Positions 1 to 9,800 of a stretch of 35,475 bases of DNA are shown one piece after another. This DNA is from Fodinicola feengrottensis. GTDB lineage: Bacteria > Actinomycetota > Actinomycetes > Mycobacteriales > HKI-0501. Location: positions 1 through 35,475 of the forward strand of contig NZ_WOTO01000081.1 in assembly GCF_010993775.1 (NCBI RefSeq), in the 5' to 3' direction. The number at the start of each line of letters is the position of its first letter. Positions within the stretch are counted from its first letter, which is position 1. The translations under genes and the position numbers were made by a program. The notes under the pieces were generated by a model that ran no database searches, was not told the origin of the DNA, and saw nothing but the letters and a program-made list of their open reading frames with translations.

Positions 1-1
1 T

Positions 2-181
2 GCGGCACAGCTTCGCCGCTCTGTCCGTGACGGCGTACCCTTGAACGGATCCTCCCGCCTGTCGGTCACAGCGGTAGCGCAGTCAACCGAACGTGGTACC
101 GCACCAATCCTTCCGGTCATGGATGACGGCGCGACCGCCATGGATCGGATCTTCTCCGATGAGGGCGGCGACGCTGCATAG
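2..181 (+). pseudogene. possible C-terminal remnant of a tyrosine integrase (partial)
   Basis: An uninterrupted frame runs from the left edge to a TAG at 179-181. The encoded tail contains ILPVMDDGATAMDRIFSDE, which resembles the region just after the catalytic Tyr of actinobacterial phage or ICE integrases, where YAHILP-like residues are followed by a helix ending in a DRIF-like stretch. The Tyr itself is not in frame here (GTAPILP where YAHILP would be expected), so the fragment is either degenerate or shifted. It lies 79 bp from the 3' end of a tRNA-Pro gene, a classic integration site. This is a recognition by eye on 60 codons; an unrelated C-terminus or a chance open frame is quite possible. 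Confidence 0.3.
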
Positions 182-205
182 TCACTCAGTTAGTCACCCA
201 GGCGC

Positions 206-241
206 GAAAAAGGGGTTACACCGAAACCGGTGTAACCCCTT
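206..241 (-). terminator. rho-independent terminator of tRNA-Pro
   Basis: On the minus strand a perfect 14-bp stem (AAGGGGTTACACCG with its complement, loop GTTT) is followed directly by a short T run (complement of the A run at 207-211). It starts 18 bp after the 3' end of tRNA-Pro, so it most likely ends that transcript. Confidence 0.9.
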
Positions 242-259
242 CCTACTGCCACAACACCG

Positions 260-333
<74 letters not shown>

Positions 334-355
334 GTGTCACTGCGACCCGCCAAGT

Positions 356-1670
356 CTAGCCGAGCGGGGGTCGCCGGTCGGCCCAGGGGGCGGCCTGCTC
401 CAGCTGGGATGCCAACCGGAGCAGGGTCGGCTCGCCACCCAGGGCAGCCACCAGTTGTACGCCCAGCGGCAGGCCTTCGTCGGTCCAGTGCAGCGGGAGC
501 GGCGGGGGTGGCCAGCGTCGGGGTCAGGAGCAGGTCGTACGCCTGGTGGAAGGCAGCCAGCCGGCGGACGTGGTCGTGCCGCCGTTCGAGGGCGGCGATG
601 TAGTCGACGGCGCTGGTGCCGCGGCCGAGGCCGGCCATCACGAGGGTGTCCTGTTCGAAGGCGGCATTTGCGCAGCCTGTCGAGGCCTTGATCGACGCCA
701 CCTGCCCCGCCACGCTGGCGAACCAGGTGGTGAGGAAATCCCTGGTCAGCACCTCGTCGTCGTACGGCGCGCTGGACAGCTCGACGATCTCGTGGCCGAG
801 TGAGTCGAGCAGCTTGGTGGCGGTGGCGACCGCGGCCCTGGCGGCGGCGGACGGGGTGGGATTGATCGTGGTCGGGACGTAGACGCCGATCCGCAACCGG
901 CCCGGCTCCTTGCCGACCTCGTCCGCGAAGGACGTTCCCGGCACGTACGGCAAATAGGGCGTCGACGGCTCAGCGCCGGCCAGCACGTCCAGCATCACGG
1001 CGGTGTCCCGTACGCTCCGGGGGAAATCACACCGTCGGTGGCCGAGCCATGCAACTGTTCCCCGGTGACAGGGCCGGCCGGAATCAGTCCCCTGCCGACC
1101 TTCAGACCGAAAAGTCCGCAGCAGGCGGCCGGGATTCGGATCGAGCCGCCGCCGTCGCTGGCCCCGGCGACCGGCACGATCCCGGCCGCCACCGCGGCGG
1201 CCGCACCGCCGCTGGAGCCGCCGGGCGTACGGCCCAGGTCCCACGGATTGCGGGCCGGGCCGAAAAGCTCCGGCTCGGTGATCCCTTTCGCGCCGAACTC
1301 CGGCGTGTTCGTCTTGCCGAAAATCACCAGCCCGGCGTCGATCCACCGCTGGACGACCGTCGCGTGCTCACCGGCCACCACCTTCGCGAGCGACCGGGAT
1401 CCGCCGCTGGTCGGATGGCCCGCGTAGTCCTGATGCAAGTCCTTGATCAGGAACGGCACGCCGTCGAACGGGCGCCCGGCGTCGGGGGGGCGCGCGCGCG
1501 TGCTCGTCGGCGTCCGCGTCCATCGTCCGTACGACGGCGTTGACCTGCGGATTCACCTGCGCCATCCGCTCGCGGGCGGCGGCCAGCAACTCACCAGCCG
1601 GCACTTCCCGCCGCGCGACCAGTTCCGCCAACCCGAGGCCGTCATAGCGCTGGTATTCGTCGAGGTCCAT
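356..1670 (-). CDS. amidase (amidase signature family), frame broken three times
   Basis: Amidase-signature hydrolase that would cleave a C-N amide bond; the substrate cannot be told from sequence. It starts at the ATG of MDLDEYQRYDGLGLAELV with CGGAG about 8 nt upstream and ends at TAG 356-358, about 438 aa. The Ser-cisSer-Lys triad is visible: Lys in PFLIKDL, cis-Ser in the Gly/Ser-rich TPGGSSGGAAAA, nucleophilic Ser in DGGGSIRIPA. Reading through needs frame changes near 1484-1500 (a G7 run beside a CG run), 1019-1023 (G5) and 504-508 (G5). After the last one the C-terminus continues as GLPLGVQLVAALGGEPTLL, typical of the family. All three breaks are in homopolymers, so I treat the gene as intact and the breaks as probable consensus errors. 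A hairpin at 1713-1747 separates it from the upstream peptidase gene. Confidence 0.88.
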
Positions 1671-1712
1671 GCCCACTCCGTTTCGCACGGGAAGATGGCA
1701 TAGACCTATCAC

Positions 1713-1747
1713 GTCGACTGGCCGGGCGCCGGGCCCGGCCAGCCGAC
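1713..1747 (-). terminator. strong GC hairpin after the S53 peptidase gene
   Basis: A 10-bp perfect stem (CTGGCCGGGC at 1718-1727 with GCCCGGCCAG at 1733-1742, loop of 5) is extended after one mismatch by GTCG/CGAC. It begins 7 bp past the peptidase stop and lies before the amidase start. There is no T tract, which is common for actinobacterial terminators. Confidence 0.6.
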
Positions 1748-1753
1748 AGGACA

Positions 1754-2916
1754 CTAGAACGCGGTCAGGCCCTTCGGCGTACCGACTCCGGTCGGACCGT
1801 CATAGCCGGGCTGCGCGGTGCAGAGATAGTCGTTGCCGCATTTGCGGCCGTGCCCCAGCGGATCGTTCGTACCGGTGGTGATGTCGTTAAATACCTCCGG
1901 GTGCTGGTAGAGCTTGTCGACCGTGGCGTTGTCGTTAGCCTGCCCGTACATTCCAGCGATGAAAGGCGCCGACGCGCTGGTCCCGCCGATCGTCAGCCAG
2001 CCGCCTTGATTTTGGTTGTACATCGCGATGTTGTCACCCGCGGCGGACACATCCGCGGTCGTACGCATCGAGCAGTTCGGGTCGTGCTGGCGAGCTGGCT
2101 TGTCCACATACGCCGAACAACCACCGCCGCCATAAAGCCACGCCGATTCGTCGAATCCGCGAGCACTACCCGATTTCGTCAACTCGGTGCCACCGACGGC
2201 GATCACATTCGCGCCATTGGCGGGAAAAGACGCCGCTGTGAAGCCCGCGTCGCCAGTGGACACCACGACCTGGTGACCGGGCTGGTCGTAAGCCGACGCG
2301 TACGCCTGCGTCGCACCCGACTCATTGAGGCCGTAGCTGTTGGACACCACCTTGGCACCCTTGCCCGCGGTGACGCGGCCGGCCGCCGCGAGGTCGTCGA
2401 GACTCGGTGTTTTCGCTTCCACCACCAGGATGTGGCAGGTCGGGCAGGAGGCCGAGATCATCGACACATCCAGGGATTCCTCGACTTCCCAACCCGGATC
2501 GTTGTCCGGCAAGGGGGTTGCGTTCCCGTCCTGGTTCTCCACTTTCAAGCAGCCGCTGGCAGACGTACAAGCCGGCAAGCCGTACTGACTGCGATAAGCC
2601 GCCAAATCACTTTCCAGATTGAGCGAGTGGTACGCGATCGCCACCGCCACTGTGCTGCCCGGCCCCGGCGTCGCCGGAAGTTGGTACGCCGCACGAAGAT
2701 CGGTCGCTCCAAGACCGTCTGGGACGGCCGCCGTCTTGTTCGTACGCGGCTGCTTTTTGAACAATGTCAGGCAATGTGCCACTAGTCCCGGCCGGGGCGC
2801 ACATGCCTGAGCGAATCCCTGCGGGACCAGGGGGGTGGCCGCCGAGGCCGAGGTCGGCGCCATGGCCAGCGCGCCGGCACGCCAGCCGTGACCGCGATTT
2901 TGGCTGTTATAGACAC
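1754..2916 (-). CDS. secreted S53 (sedolisin-type) serine-carboxyl peptidase without long propeptide
   Basis: Predicted exported endopeptidase of the sedolisin/kumamolisin family. Catalytic Glu and Asp are seen in EVEESLDVSM (E-x3-D), the oxyanion Asp in VVSTGDAGF, and the nucleophilic Ser in GGTSASAPF. The C-terminal NDITTGTND...GYDGPTGVGTPKG matches the Ca-binding end of the family. The usual ~200-aa activation prodomain is absent; the catalytic fold begins soon after the signal peptide. I place the start at GTG 2914-2916 with GGAG 6 nt upstream, giving a signal peptide beginning VSITAKIAVTAG. One frame change near 2865-2885 is then needed to join it to ALAMAPTSASAA and the rest. Without that correction the first in-frame ATG is at 2863. 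The start is only 16 bp after the stop of the upstream secreted-protein gene, so the two are probably cotranscribed. Confidence 0.88.
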
Positions 2917-2932
2917 GTAGAACTCCGTTCTG

Positions 2933-5165
2933 TCAGGTCAGCTGGTACGCGCGGGTGACGGTTTCGGAGATCGCGCCGCCAGCCGCGTCGGTGCCGGACT
3001 CCCGCAATGTCACGAAACCGGTGGTGGCCGTGTAGCAGGCGGTGAACTTCCCGCCGCCGAGCGACCGCACCGTCGCCGGCCGCCAGGTTTTACCGTCATC
3101 GGTGGAGAAATCGACGGTGGCGCCGGTGATCGCAGCCGGCTTCGCAGTCGGCAGATGGCCGAGTTGCACGTCGACGACCTGGCGCCCTCCGGCGACAGTT
3201 CCGTGCACACTCATACCGCCGATCGTGGTCTGTACAGTCATCAGCGGCTCGACGGCGCAGTTGTTGTCTGGTGGCTGGTCACCAAGCGCACAGCGATAGC
3301 CGGCCGGCAACGTCGGGCCGGTCTGGTGCTGGCTGCGCCAGGTCCATTCGGTGTGGCTCTGGGTGGACAGCTTGTACGCCGGCCCCTCGCGGGTCGCGTC
3401 AAGGACCATCCGGATCGTCGACGGCTCCGGGCTCAGCGTCGCCGATGGCACCGTTGGCCTGTCCCCTGCCGCACCCTCGGCGATTTTCATGCCGTTCTGG
3501 TCAATTTGGTACGTCCCGAAGACCGTGTCGGTTGGTTCCCCGTAAATGCCCATTCCGGTGTGTCCGGGTTCGTTGTCACTGAAGGGAAGAAGGTTGAAGG
3601 CCACAGTGTCGCCGGAACGCTCGGCTGGGGGCTGCACATCCCAGCCGCCGGTCTTGCTCACCCGGACCGGCCCAGCCGGGTGCAACGGGAAGGCGTTCCA
3701 GTTCTCCCGTACGGACTGACCGGGCGAATAGACCTTGAAATCGTCATACTGCCCGCCGTACCAGGCCTGGAATCCGCCCTCGTCGTGGGTGTATTTCGCC
3801 ATTCCGCCAAACCATCCGAGCCCGTGCCCGGCCGAGACATATTCGGTCTGATGGGTCGGGTAAGACAACTGATGATCTGGCCTCAGCACGAAGTCGTTAG
3901 CCTCGAACGGAAACATCCCGGTCTGCTGCATGACGCCAACCGAGTCGACGTCGTTGTAGTAGTACGCGTCCAGGGTCGCCATGTTCGCCCGGGAGGCCAC
4001 GTATGTCTGCGACGGAATCACCCCACTGGTGGGATATTGCAGCGCGTACGCGTACGGGACACCACTCCCCTTCGGCGAAGTCAGCCGCCGATAGGGGAAA
4101 GTGTCCAACGTGCCAATGCTGACCGGCGTTTTCGTCGGCGCCACCCAGATCGGACCGCCCGGCGCGACACTCACGTCCAAATACAGATCCGAGCCGGTGT
4201 GAGCGGCGCCCGCCGAAAGACGAAACCACCCTCCTGGGGGTCGGCCGGCCGCGGCGTGACCATGGTGACTTTGCTGGTCGCCTCGCTGGCCGCGAGGGCG
4301 ACGGTGGTGTTGTCCGAGATACTGAACTGCGGACGGGTAACCACTCGCATAGCCGTCGCGTTGCCGGCCGCGTCGGTGTCGAAGAAATACGCAATCGCCG
4401 CGTAGTTGCCCGCTGGCACGCTGTATTTGGCCGAACCGTTGTAGAAGCTGCTGATAGCATCCTGGTCGGCACCGATCCGGATGCTGTCATCGAGGTTGAC
4501 AAGCACCATCGGGTCGAGGTTGTCCGGCTTGCCGACCGCGTCGGTGGCGGTGAAAGTCACCGTCTTCATCGGGAAATGCGGCCGTACGACCGGAGCCGTC
4601 TTGGCGCCGGCCAACGAAATCGCCGCCGCCCCCCCACCACCGAAAAGGCCGGAGCCGCTGGCATGTCCTCCGGCGGCCCGATCCGCGAGGAACTGTTTCA
4701 CCAGCGCGGCTCCGAATGTCTTGCCCGACGAACCAGTCAGATATCCGGTGTGGGCGCCGGTCATCGTGATGCCCGGAACCGCCGGCTGGCTGCCCGCATA
4801 GTCCACCTGAACCGGCACCCGCTGGTCGGACTCAGCCGCCCGCAACGCGTCCACGTCGAAAAGGCTCAGATCCAGCCCGCGGCCCCCAGATACGGCATTG
4901 CCGCCGCCGGGATTTCGTACGATTTTCCGCCCAGTGTCAGCGAAACCAGCATCCGCCCCAGCCCACTGGAGGCGGCAGGAGTGACCGCCCCCGCTCGATG
5001 TCCAGATGATGGAGATATGTCATTAATTTGGTCACCTGTGGGCAGCAGGACGGTTCCGGCCAGCGCCGGTGCCGCCTTCTGGTCCGCCGCGGCTGGCATG
5101 CCGGCCAGCCCGGCAGCCATCACCGCAATCGCCGCGCACGCGGCGACTCTGGACATATTCAGCAC
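2933..5165 (-). CDS. large secreted protein of unknown function, paralogue A
   Basis: About 744 aa. Starts at GTG 5163-5165 with GGAGG 4 nt upstream (an in-frame ATG at 5156 is the alternative). It has an N-terminal export signal (RVAACAAIAVMAAGLAGMPAAA), then a segment with LPTGDQ and DLSLFDVDAL, which recalls the N-terminal region of large actinobacterial subtilases. A beta-rich body follows with VRPHFPMKTVTFTATD, VPAGNYAAIAYFFD and MVTPRPADPQ. The C-terminus has a VDFSTDDGKTWRPATV repeat-like strand ending AYQLT. I see no S8 Asp/His/Ser triad. It is closely similar over its whole length to the next gene upstream. Frame changes are needed near 4883-4887 (C5) and near 4200-4215. Function is unknown; export is supported only by the signal peptide. 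Confidence 0.8.
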
Positions 5166-5256
5166 ATTTCCTCCCGTTGGGATCGGTACCCGAAGAAATG
5201 ACGTGTGTGGTGGGCACGTGGTTGGGACGCCGAAACGGGTGATTCTGGATGTACGC

Positions 5257-5300
5257 GGTGACCAGGGCAAAGACCGGTCGAATGACCGCTACTGGTCACC
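5257..5300. promoter_or_regulatory. inverted repeat between the two secreted-protein genes
   Basis: GGTGACCAG at 5257-5265 is the exact reverse complement of CTGGTCACC at 5292-5300. Further TGACC/GGTCA half-sites lie at 5283 and 5311, and GACCGGTC lies between. The cluster sits 26-69 bp past the end of paralogue B and about 90-135 bp upstream of paralogue A. It could be an operator for A or a processing or terminator structure for B; sequence alone does not decide. Confidence 0.35.
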
Positions 5301-5325
5301 TCTGAAGAGTGGTCACGCGGATCCG

Positions 5326-7536
5326 TCAAGCCAGTTGGTACGAGCGAGTGGTGACTTCGGATATCGAGCCGCCGGCCGCGTCCGTGGCGGACACCCGCAA
5401 CGTCACGAAAGTGCCACTACTACAACTGCTGAGTACGAGGCCGAATACTTCCCATCGCCGAGCTTTGTCACCTTCGCCGGCAGCCAGGTTTTGCCGTCAT
5501 CGATGGAATAGTCGACCTTGGCGCTGGTGACCGCGGACCGCGGCGTGAGCTGCAGATGCCCGAACTGCAAGCCGATCGTCTGCCGCCCGCCGGGCACCGT
5601 ACCGTGCAGGCTGAGACCGGGAATCGTGGTCGCGGTGGTCATCAACGGTTCGGTCGAACAATCGTGAGTCACCGGGTAATAGGGCAGGCACATGTATCCG
5701 TCGGGCACTCCGTCGCCCGTCTGGTGTTGGCTGTGCCAGGTCCACTCGGTGTGACTTTGGGTGGAAAGCTTGTACAGCGGCCCAACGCGACTGGCGTCCA
5801 TCACCAGCCGGATCGTCGAGGCCGCCGGCCCGACCGTTATCGGTGGCACGGCCATATACTCGGCGAGATCACCGCTGGCGACCTTCGTGCCGTCCTGGTC
5901 GAGTTCGTACGTCCCGGAACCAGTGCCGACTTTGCCGGGATAGATGCCGCTGCCGACGTGACCAGATTCGTTGTCACTGAACGGATACAGGTTGAAGGTG
6001 AAGGTGTCACCGGCCCGCACCACGCCCGGCTGCACCTCCGCGTCATTGGCGGCCGGCGTGAATCGCTCCGGAGCGGCCGGATGCAGCGGATAGGTGTTCC
6101 AGTTCTCCCGCACCCACTGACCAGGCGAGTATTGCCGGGGCGCGCCGCCCTGGAAGGATTCCCAGATGTCAATACCCGCGAAATCATGGGTGCTTTTCGC
6201 CACTCCGCCACCCCATTCCAGACCAGGACCGGTGGAGACGTAGATCAGTTGGTGAGCCGGCACAGGTTGTTTGTGGTCCGGCGGAAATTCCGGGAAATCC
6301 TTCGCGAACGGGTAGGCACCAACCTCGGACTGAGCGCCGAGGCTGTCCACGTCCGAATAGAAATACGAGTCGAGTGTCGCCGTGTTCGCCGGAGTGGCCA
6401 CGTAGAACTGACGCGGGATCACCCCGCTGGCCAGATACTGCAGGTGGTACTGATAAGGACCACCCGTCGCGGCACCGAACCGCCGGTACGGGTAGGTGTC
6501 CAGCTTCCCAAGGGTGACCGGGGTTTTGGTGGGAGCGACGTAAATCGGCCCTCCGGGCGTGACACCGACGTCGAGGAAGAGATCCGGCCCGGCCTGGCTG
6601 GTGCGGTGCAGGACGAAGCCACCGTCCTGCGGATCGGCCGGTCGGGGCGTGATCATGGTGACCTTGCTGGTCGCCTCGCTGGCCGCGAACGCCATCGAGG
6701 TGTTGTCCGAGACGGTGAACTGCGGCCGAGCCACCACCCGCATTCCGGTCACGTTGCCGTCCGCGTCGGTGTCCAGGAAATAGGCCACCGCCAGGTAGTT
6801 TCCGGCCGGCACGCTGAATTTCACCGAGCCGCCGGAGAAGTAGTTGATCGCGTCCTGGTCAGCACCGATCCGGACACTGTCGTCGAGGTTGTAGACGACG
6901 ACCGGATCCATATTGTCCGGCTTGCCGGACGCATCCGTCCCGGTGAACGACAGCGTCTTCATCGGGAAATGCGGCCGTACGATCGGCGCGGTTTTCGTTC
7001 CGGCCAACGAAATCCGTACTGCACTGCCGAAGACACCGGTCGCCCGGCCGCCGGCGGCCCGGTCGGCCACAAACTCCTTGACCAGCGCCGCACCAAAATC
7101 CTTCGCCGACGCGGCTGTCAGGTAGCCGGTGTGCGCATCGGTCATGGTGACGCCCGGAACAAACCGGCCGACTGCCCTGGTAGTCGACTGTCACCGGCAC
7201 TCGCGCATCGGTTTCCGCCTTGTGCAACGCATCGATGTCGAACAGACTCAGGTCCAGCCCTCGACCCAAATACGGCAGAGCCACCGCCGGCAGTTCGTAC
7301 GATTTTCCGCCCAGTGCCATCGAAACCAGCATCTGCCCCAGACCTGGAGCGGCCGCTGGCGTGACCGAACCCGATCGGCCGCCCGGCCTGGTGTGCAACT
7401 GGTCCCCGGTCGGCAACAAAATAGTGCTGCCGGTGGCCGGGGCCGTCCCGGTGGCCGCGACCGCCGGCGGCGCTCCGGCCAGACTGGCCATTATCACTGC
7501 CGCGGCAGCGAATGTCGCAACTCGCTTTGTTCTCAA
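5326..7536 (-). CDS. large secreted protein of unknown function, paralogue B
   Basis: About 736 aa and the upstream member of a tandem pair. I choose TTG 7534-7536, preceded by GGGGAGG at 7-nt spacing; it gives a clean signal peptide (MRTKRVATFAAAAVIMASLA, cleavage near AVAA). An ATG at 7566 would place that ribosome site inside the gene. Shared landmarks with paralogue A: LPTGDQ, LPYLGRGLDLSLFD, MTDAHTGYLTAASAKDFGAA, VRPHFPMKTLSFTGTD, SYQL at the end. Frame changes are needed at the A3 run 7161-7163 (PVVPGVTMTDAH restored) and near 5415-5435 (SSGTFVTLRVSATDAAG restored, ending at TGA 5326). No protease triad or known catalytic motif was recognised. It lies downstream of der but 190 bp apart, so it probably has its own promoter. 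Confidence 0.8.
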
Positions 7537-7562
7537 AATGACGCCTCCCCGCCTGTGGTTCC

Positions 7563-7577
7563 TCACCTCGGAGGTGA
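7563..7577. promoter_or_regulatory. perfect 15-bp palindrome upstream of paralogue B
   Basis: TCACCTC-G-GAGGTGA, centred about 34 bp upstream of the TTG start of paralogue B. It shares GGTCACCTC with the inverted-repeat cluster upstream of paralogue A (opposite orientation), so a common regulator is conceivable. The rest of the 190-bp gap to der (7578-7725) holds only short GC palindromes, for example GGCCG-CTAT-CGGCC near 7680-7693, possibly the end of the der transcript. Confidence 0.35.
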
Positions 7578-7725
7578 CCTTTCACAGACAGGGACGCGCT
7601 GAATGGCCGCCAGGATGCGCACCCTCTTTGGCCGGCATCGGGCATGTCGTCCTGACCTGCACAAAGACCGCAGCGGACGGCCGCTATCGGCCAGCCGGCC
7701 GTGACACCGCGAGCCGGCCAGAAGG

Positions 7726-9132
7726 CTATTTCTTGCGGGAGCGCTTTTCGCGTACGCGGACCGAAACGCCGACTGGGCTGCCGGTGAAGCCGAAGTCCTC
7801 GCGGAGCCGGCGCTCGATGAAGCGGCGGTAGCCGGCCTCCAGGAAGCCGGTGCTGAAGACCACGAACCGCGGTGGGCGGGTGCCGGCCTGGGTGGCGAAG
7901 AGGATCTTGGGCTGGCGGCCACCGCGGACCGGTGGCGGGGTGGCGGCCACGAGTTCGCCGAGCCACTGGTTCAGCCGGCCGGTGGGGACTCGTTGCTCCC
8001 AGCCTTCCAGTGCGGTCCGCAGCGCCGGTGCCAGTTTGTCGACGGATCGGCCGGTCAGCGCGGACACGTTGACCCGCAGCGCCCATTTGATCCGGCGCAG
8101 CTCCCAGTCGATTTCCTTTTCCAGCTTCAGCCGGCGATCCTCGTCGAGCAGGTCCCACTTGTTGAAGACCACCAGCACACACGCCCGGCCAGCCTCGATC
8201 ACCATGGTGATGACCCGCTGGTCCTGCTCGGCGATTGACTCGGTGGCGTCGATCAGGACGACCGCCACTTCGGCCGCGTCCAGCGCCGATGCCGTACGAA
8301 GGCTGGCGTAATACTCGGTGCCGCTCGCGTGCGAGACACGGCGGCGCAGGCCCGCCGTGTCGATGAACCGCCACGACTCGCCGCCCAACTCGACCATGCT
8401 GTCGACCGGGTCCACGGTGGTGCCGGCGACCGAGTCGACCACCGAGCGGGTCTCGCCGGTGAGCCGGTTGAGCAGGCTCGACTTGCCGACATTCGGGCGG
8501 CCGACCAGCGCGACCCGGCGCGGGCCGCCGATCGGGTCACGGTCCGCCGGCGCCTCCGGCAGGATCGCCAGCACGGCGTCCAGCAGGTCGCCGGAGCCGC
8601 GGCCGTGCAGGGCGGACACCGGATAAGGCTGGCCGAGGCCGAGCGACCACAGCTCCATCGCGTCCGCCTCGACGCGCTCGTCGTCGACCTTGTTCGCGAT
8701 CACCAGAACCGGCTTGCCGGAACGCTGCAGCACCTTGGCCACGGCCCGGTCTTCCACCGTGGCGCCCACCCGGGCGTCCACGACGAGGGCCACCGCGTCG
8801 GCGGTCTGCGCGGCGACCTCGGCCTGGGCGGCAATCTGGGCGGCCCGGCCGGTGGCGTCCACTTCCCAGCCGCCGGTGTCGAGCACGGTGAAGCGTCGAC
8901 CGTTCCACAGAGCGTCGTACGCGACCCTGTCCCGGGTCACCCCGGGCACATCCTCCACGACCGCCTCGCGGCGGCCGATGATGCGGTTGACCAGCGTCGA
9001 CTTGCCGACGTTCGGTCGGCCAACGACAGCCAGCACGGGTTGCGTGGTGACGTCGTCGACCCACTCGGGCTCGTCGGCCGGCAGCGCGCCGACCTCGTCC
9101 AGGAATCCTTCGTTCTCGGTCGAGCTCATCAT
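7726..9132 (-). CDS. der: ribosome biogenesis GTPase Der (EngA)
   Basis: Intact 468-aa protein with two tandem Era-like G domains and a C-terminal KH-like domain, needed for 50S subunit assembly. Domain 1 (about residues 30-190): G1 GRPNVGKST, G3 DTGG, G4 NKVD. Domain 2 (about 205-370): G1 GRPNVGKSS, G3 DTAG, G4 NKWD. The KH-like end has the basic tail RVREKRSRKK. The N-terminal 30 residues are acidic and variable, as in other actinobacteria. The start ATG at 9132 overlaps the plsC stop (ATGA), so translation is probably coupled; a second ATG follows directly at 9129. It is the last gene of the scpA-to-der operon. Confidence 0.97.
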   Translation of the reverse strand: MMSSTENEGFLDEVGALPADEPEWVDDVTTQPVLAVVGRPNVGKSTLVNRIIGRREAVVEDVPGVTRDRVAYDALWNGRRFTVLDTGGWEVDATGRAAQIAAQAEVAAQTADAVALVVDARVGATVEDRAVAKVLQRSGKPVLVIANKVDDERVEADAMELWSLGLGQPYPVSALHGRGSGDLLDAVLAILPEAPADRDPIGGPRRVALVGRPNVGKSSLLNRLTGETRSVVDSVAGTTVDPVDSMVELGGESWRFIDTAGLRRRVSHASGTEYYASLRTASALDAAEVAVVLIDATESIAEQDQRVITMVIEAGRACVLVVFNKWDLLDEDRRLKLEKEIDWELRRIKWALRVNVSALTGRSVDKLAPALRTALEGWEQRVPTGRLNQWLGELVAATPPPVRGGRQPKILFATQAGTRPPRFVVFSTGFLEAGYRRFIERRLREDFGFTGSPVGVSVRVREKRSRKK

Positions 9133-9800
9133 TGTCCCTGGATCTCCTGAGCCCGTTCGAGGTGTTCTATGAGTGCCTGCCGAATGGTGTCAGACACCGC
9201 GGCGACGCGTTTGCGGGTGGCCGCGGCCGGCGCGTCCACCGGGCGCAGCGGCGCACCGAAATAGACCGTGACCGGCCGGCGCGGCTTGGGCAGTTTGGCA
9301 TCCCTCGGCCAGGCCTGCTCGGCGCCGGCGATCGCGACTGGTACGACCGGAGCGCCCGATCGCAACGCGAGCCACGCGATGCCGCGCTCGAACTCGGCGA
9401 AGCCGCCGCCTTGGCGGCCCCGGCTGCCCTCCGGGAAGATTCCCACGACCTGACCGGAATGCAGCGCGTTCAAGGCCGTCAGCAGGGCCGTACGGTCAGG
9501 GGTCCCGCGCTTGACCGGCACCTGGCCGAGCTGGCGCAGCGCCCAACCGATCACGCCGTCGAACATCTCGGCCTTGATCAGGAAGGTCACCGGCCGCGGC
9601 GACACTCCGAACAGCACCGGCCCGTCCAGGAAGGAAGTGTGGTTGGCGGCCAACAGCAGGCCACCTTCGGCCGGTACGTTCTCGTCGCCGGCTACTCGCA
9701 GCCGCAAATAGCCTGGCAGCAAGGCCCGCCGGCCGACCGTACGCACGGCGGCCACGAACCGGGGATGCTCGAGGCCAGCGCCTTCGGCCTCGACCTTCAC
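9129..9800 (-). CDS. plsC: lysophospholipid acyltransferase family protein (PlsC-like)
   Basis: About 223 aa, 1-acyl-glycerol-3-phosphate acyltransferase family, acting at the membrane in phosphatidic acid synthesis. The HX4D acyltransferase motif is seen as NHTSFLDG, the substrate site as FPEGSRGRQGG, and the third block as PVVPVAIAGAEQAWP. I place the start at GTG 9798-9800, whose GTGA overlaps the cmk stop, because the frame otherwise runs without a break into cmk and would make a 520-aa fusion. That apparent fusion comes from a frame error inside cmk near 9884. The gene ends in an ATGA overlap with der. A plsC gene between cmk and der is also known in Streptomyces. Confidence 0.88.
   Translation of the reverse strand: MKVEAEGAGLEHPRFVAAVRTVGRRALLPGYLRLRVAGDENVPAEGGLLLAANHTSFLDGPVLFGVSPRPVTFLIKAEMFDGVIGWALRQLGQVPVKRGTPDRTALLTALNALHSGQVVGIFPEGSRGRQGGGFAEFERGIAWLALRSGAPVVPVAIAGAEQAWPRDAKLPKPRRPVTVYFGAPLRPVDAPAAATRKRVAAVSDTIRQALIEHLERAQEIQGQ

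Noticed and set aside
3155..4405. Long plus-strand open frame opposite secreted paralogue A (also 5556-7364 opposite paralogue B, and others)
   Set aside because: Arg/Gly/Val-rich antisense shadows of high-GC genes with no family motif and no ribosome site.
2933..5165. Annotation of the secreted paralogues as active S8 subtilases
   Set aside because: No Asp/His/Ser triad motifs (for example GTSMA-type) are found in either paralogue; only the N-terminal region recalls that family.
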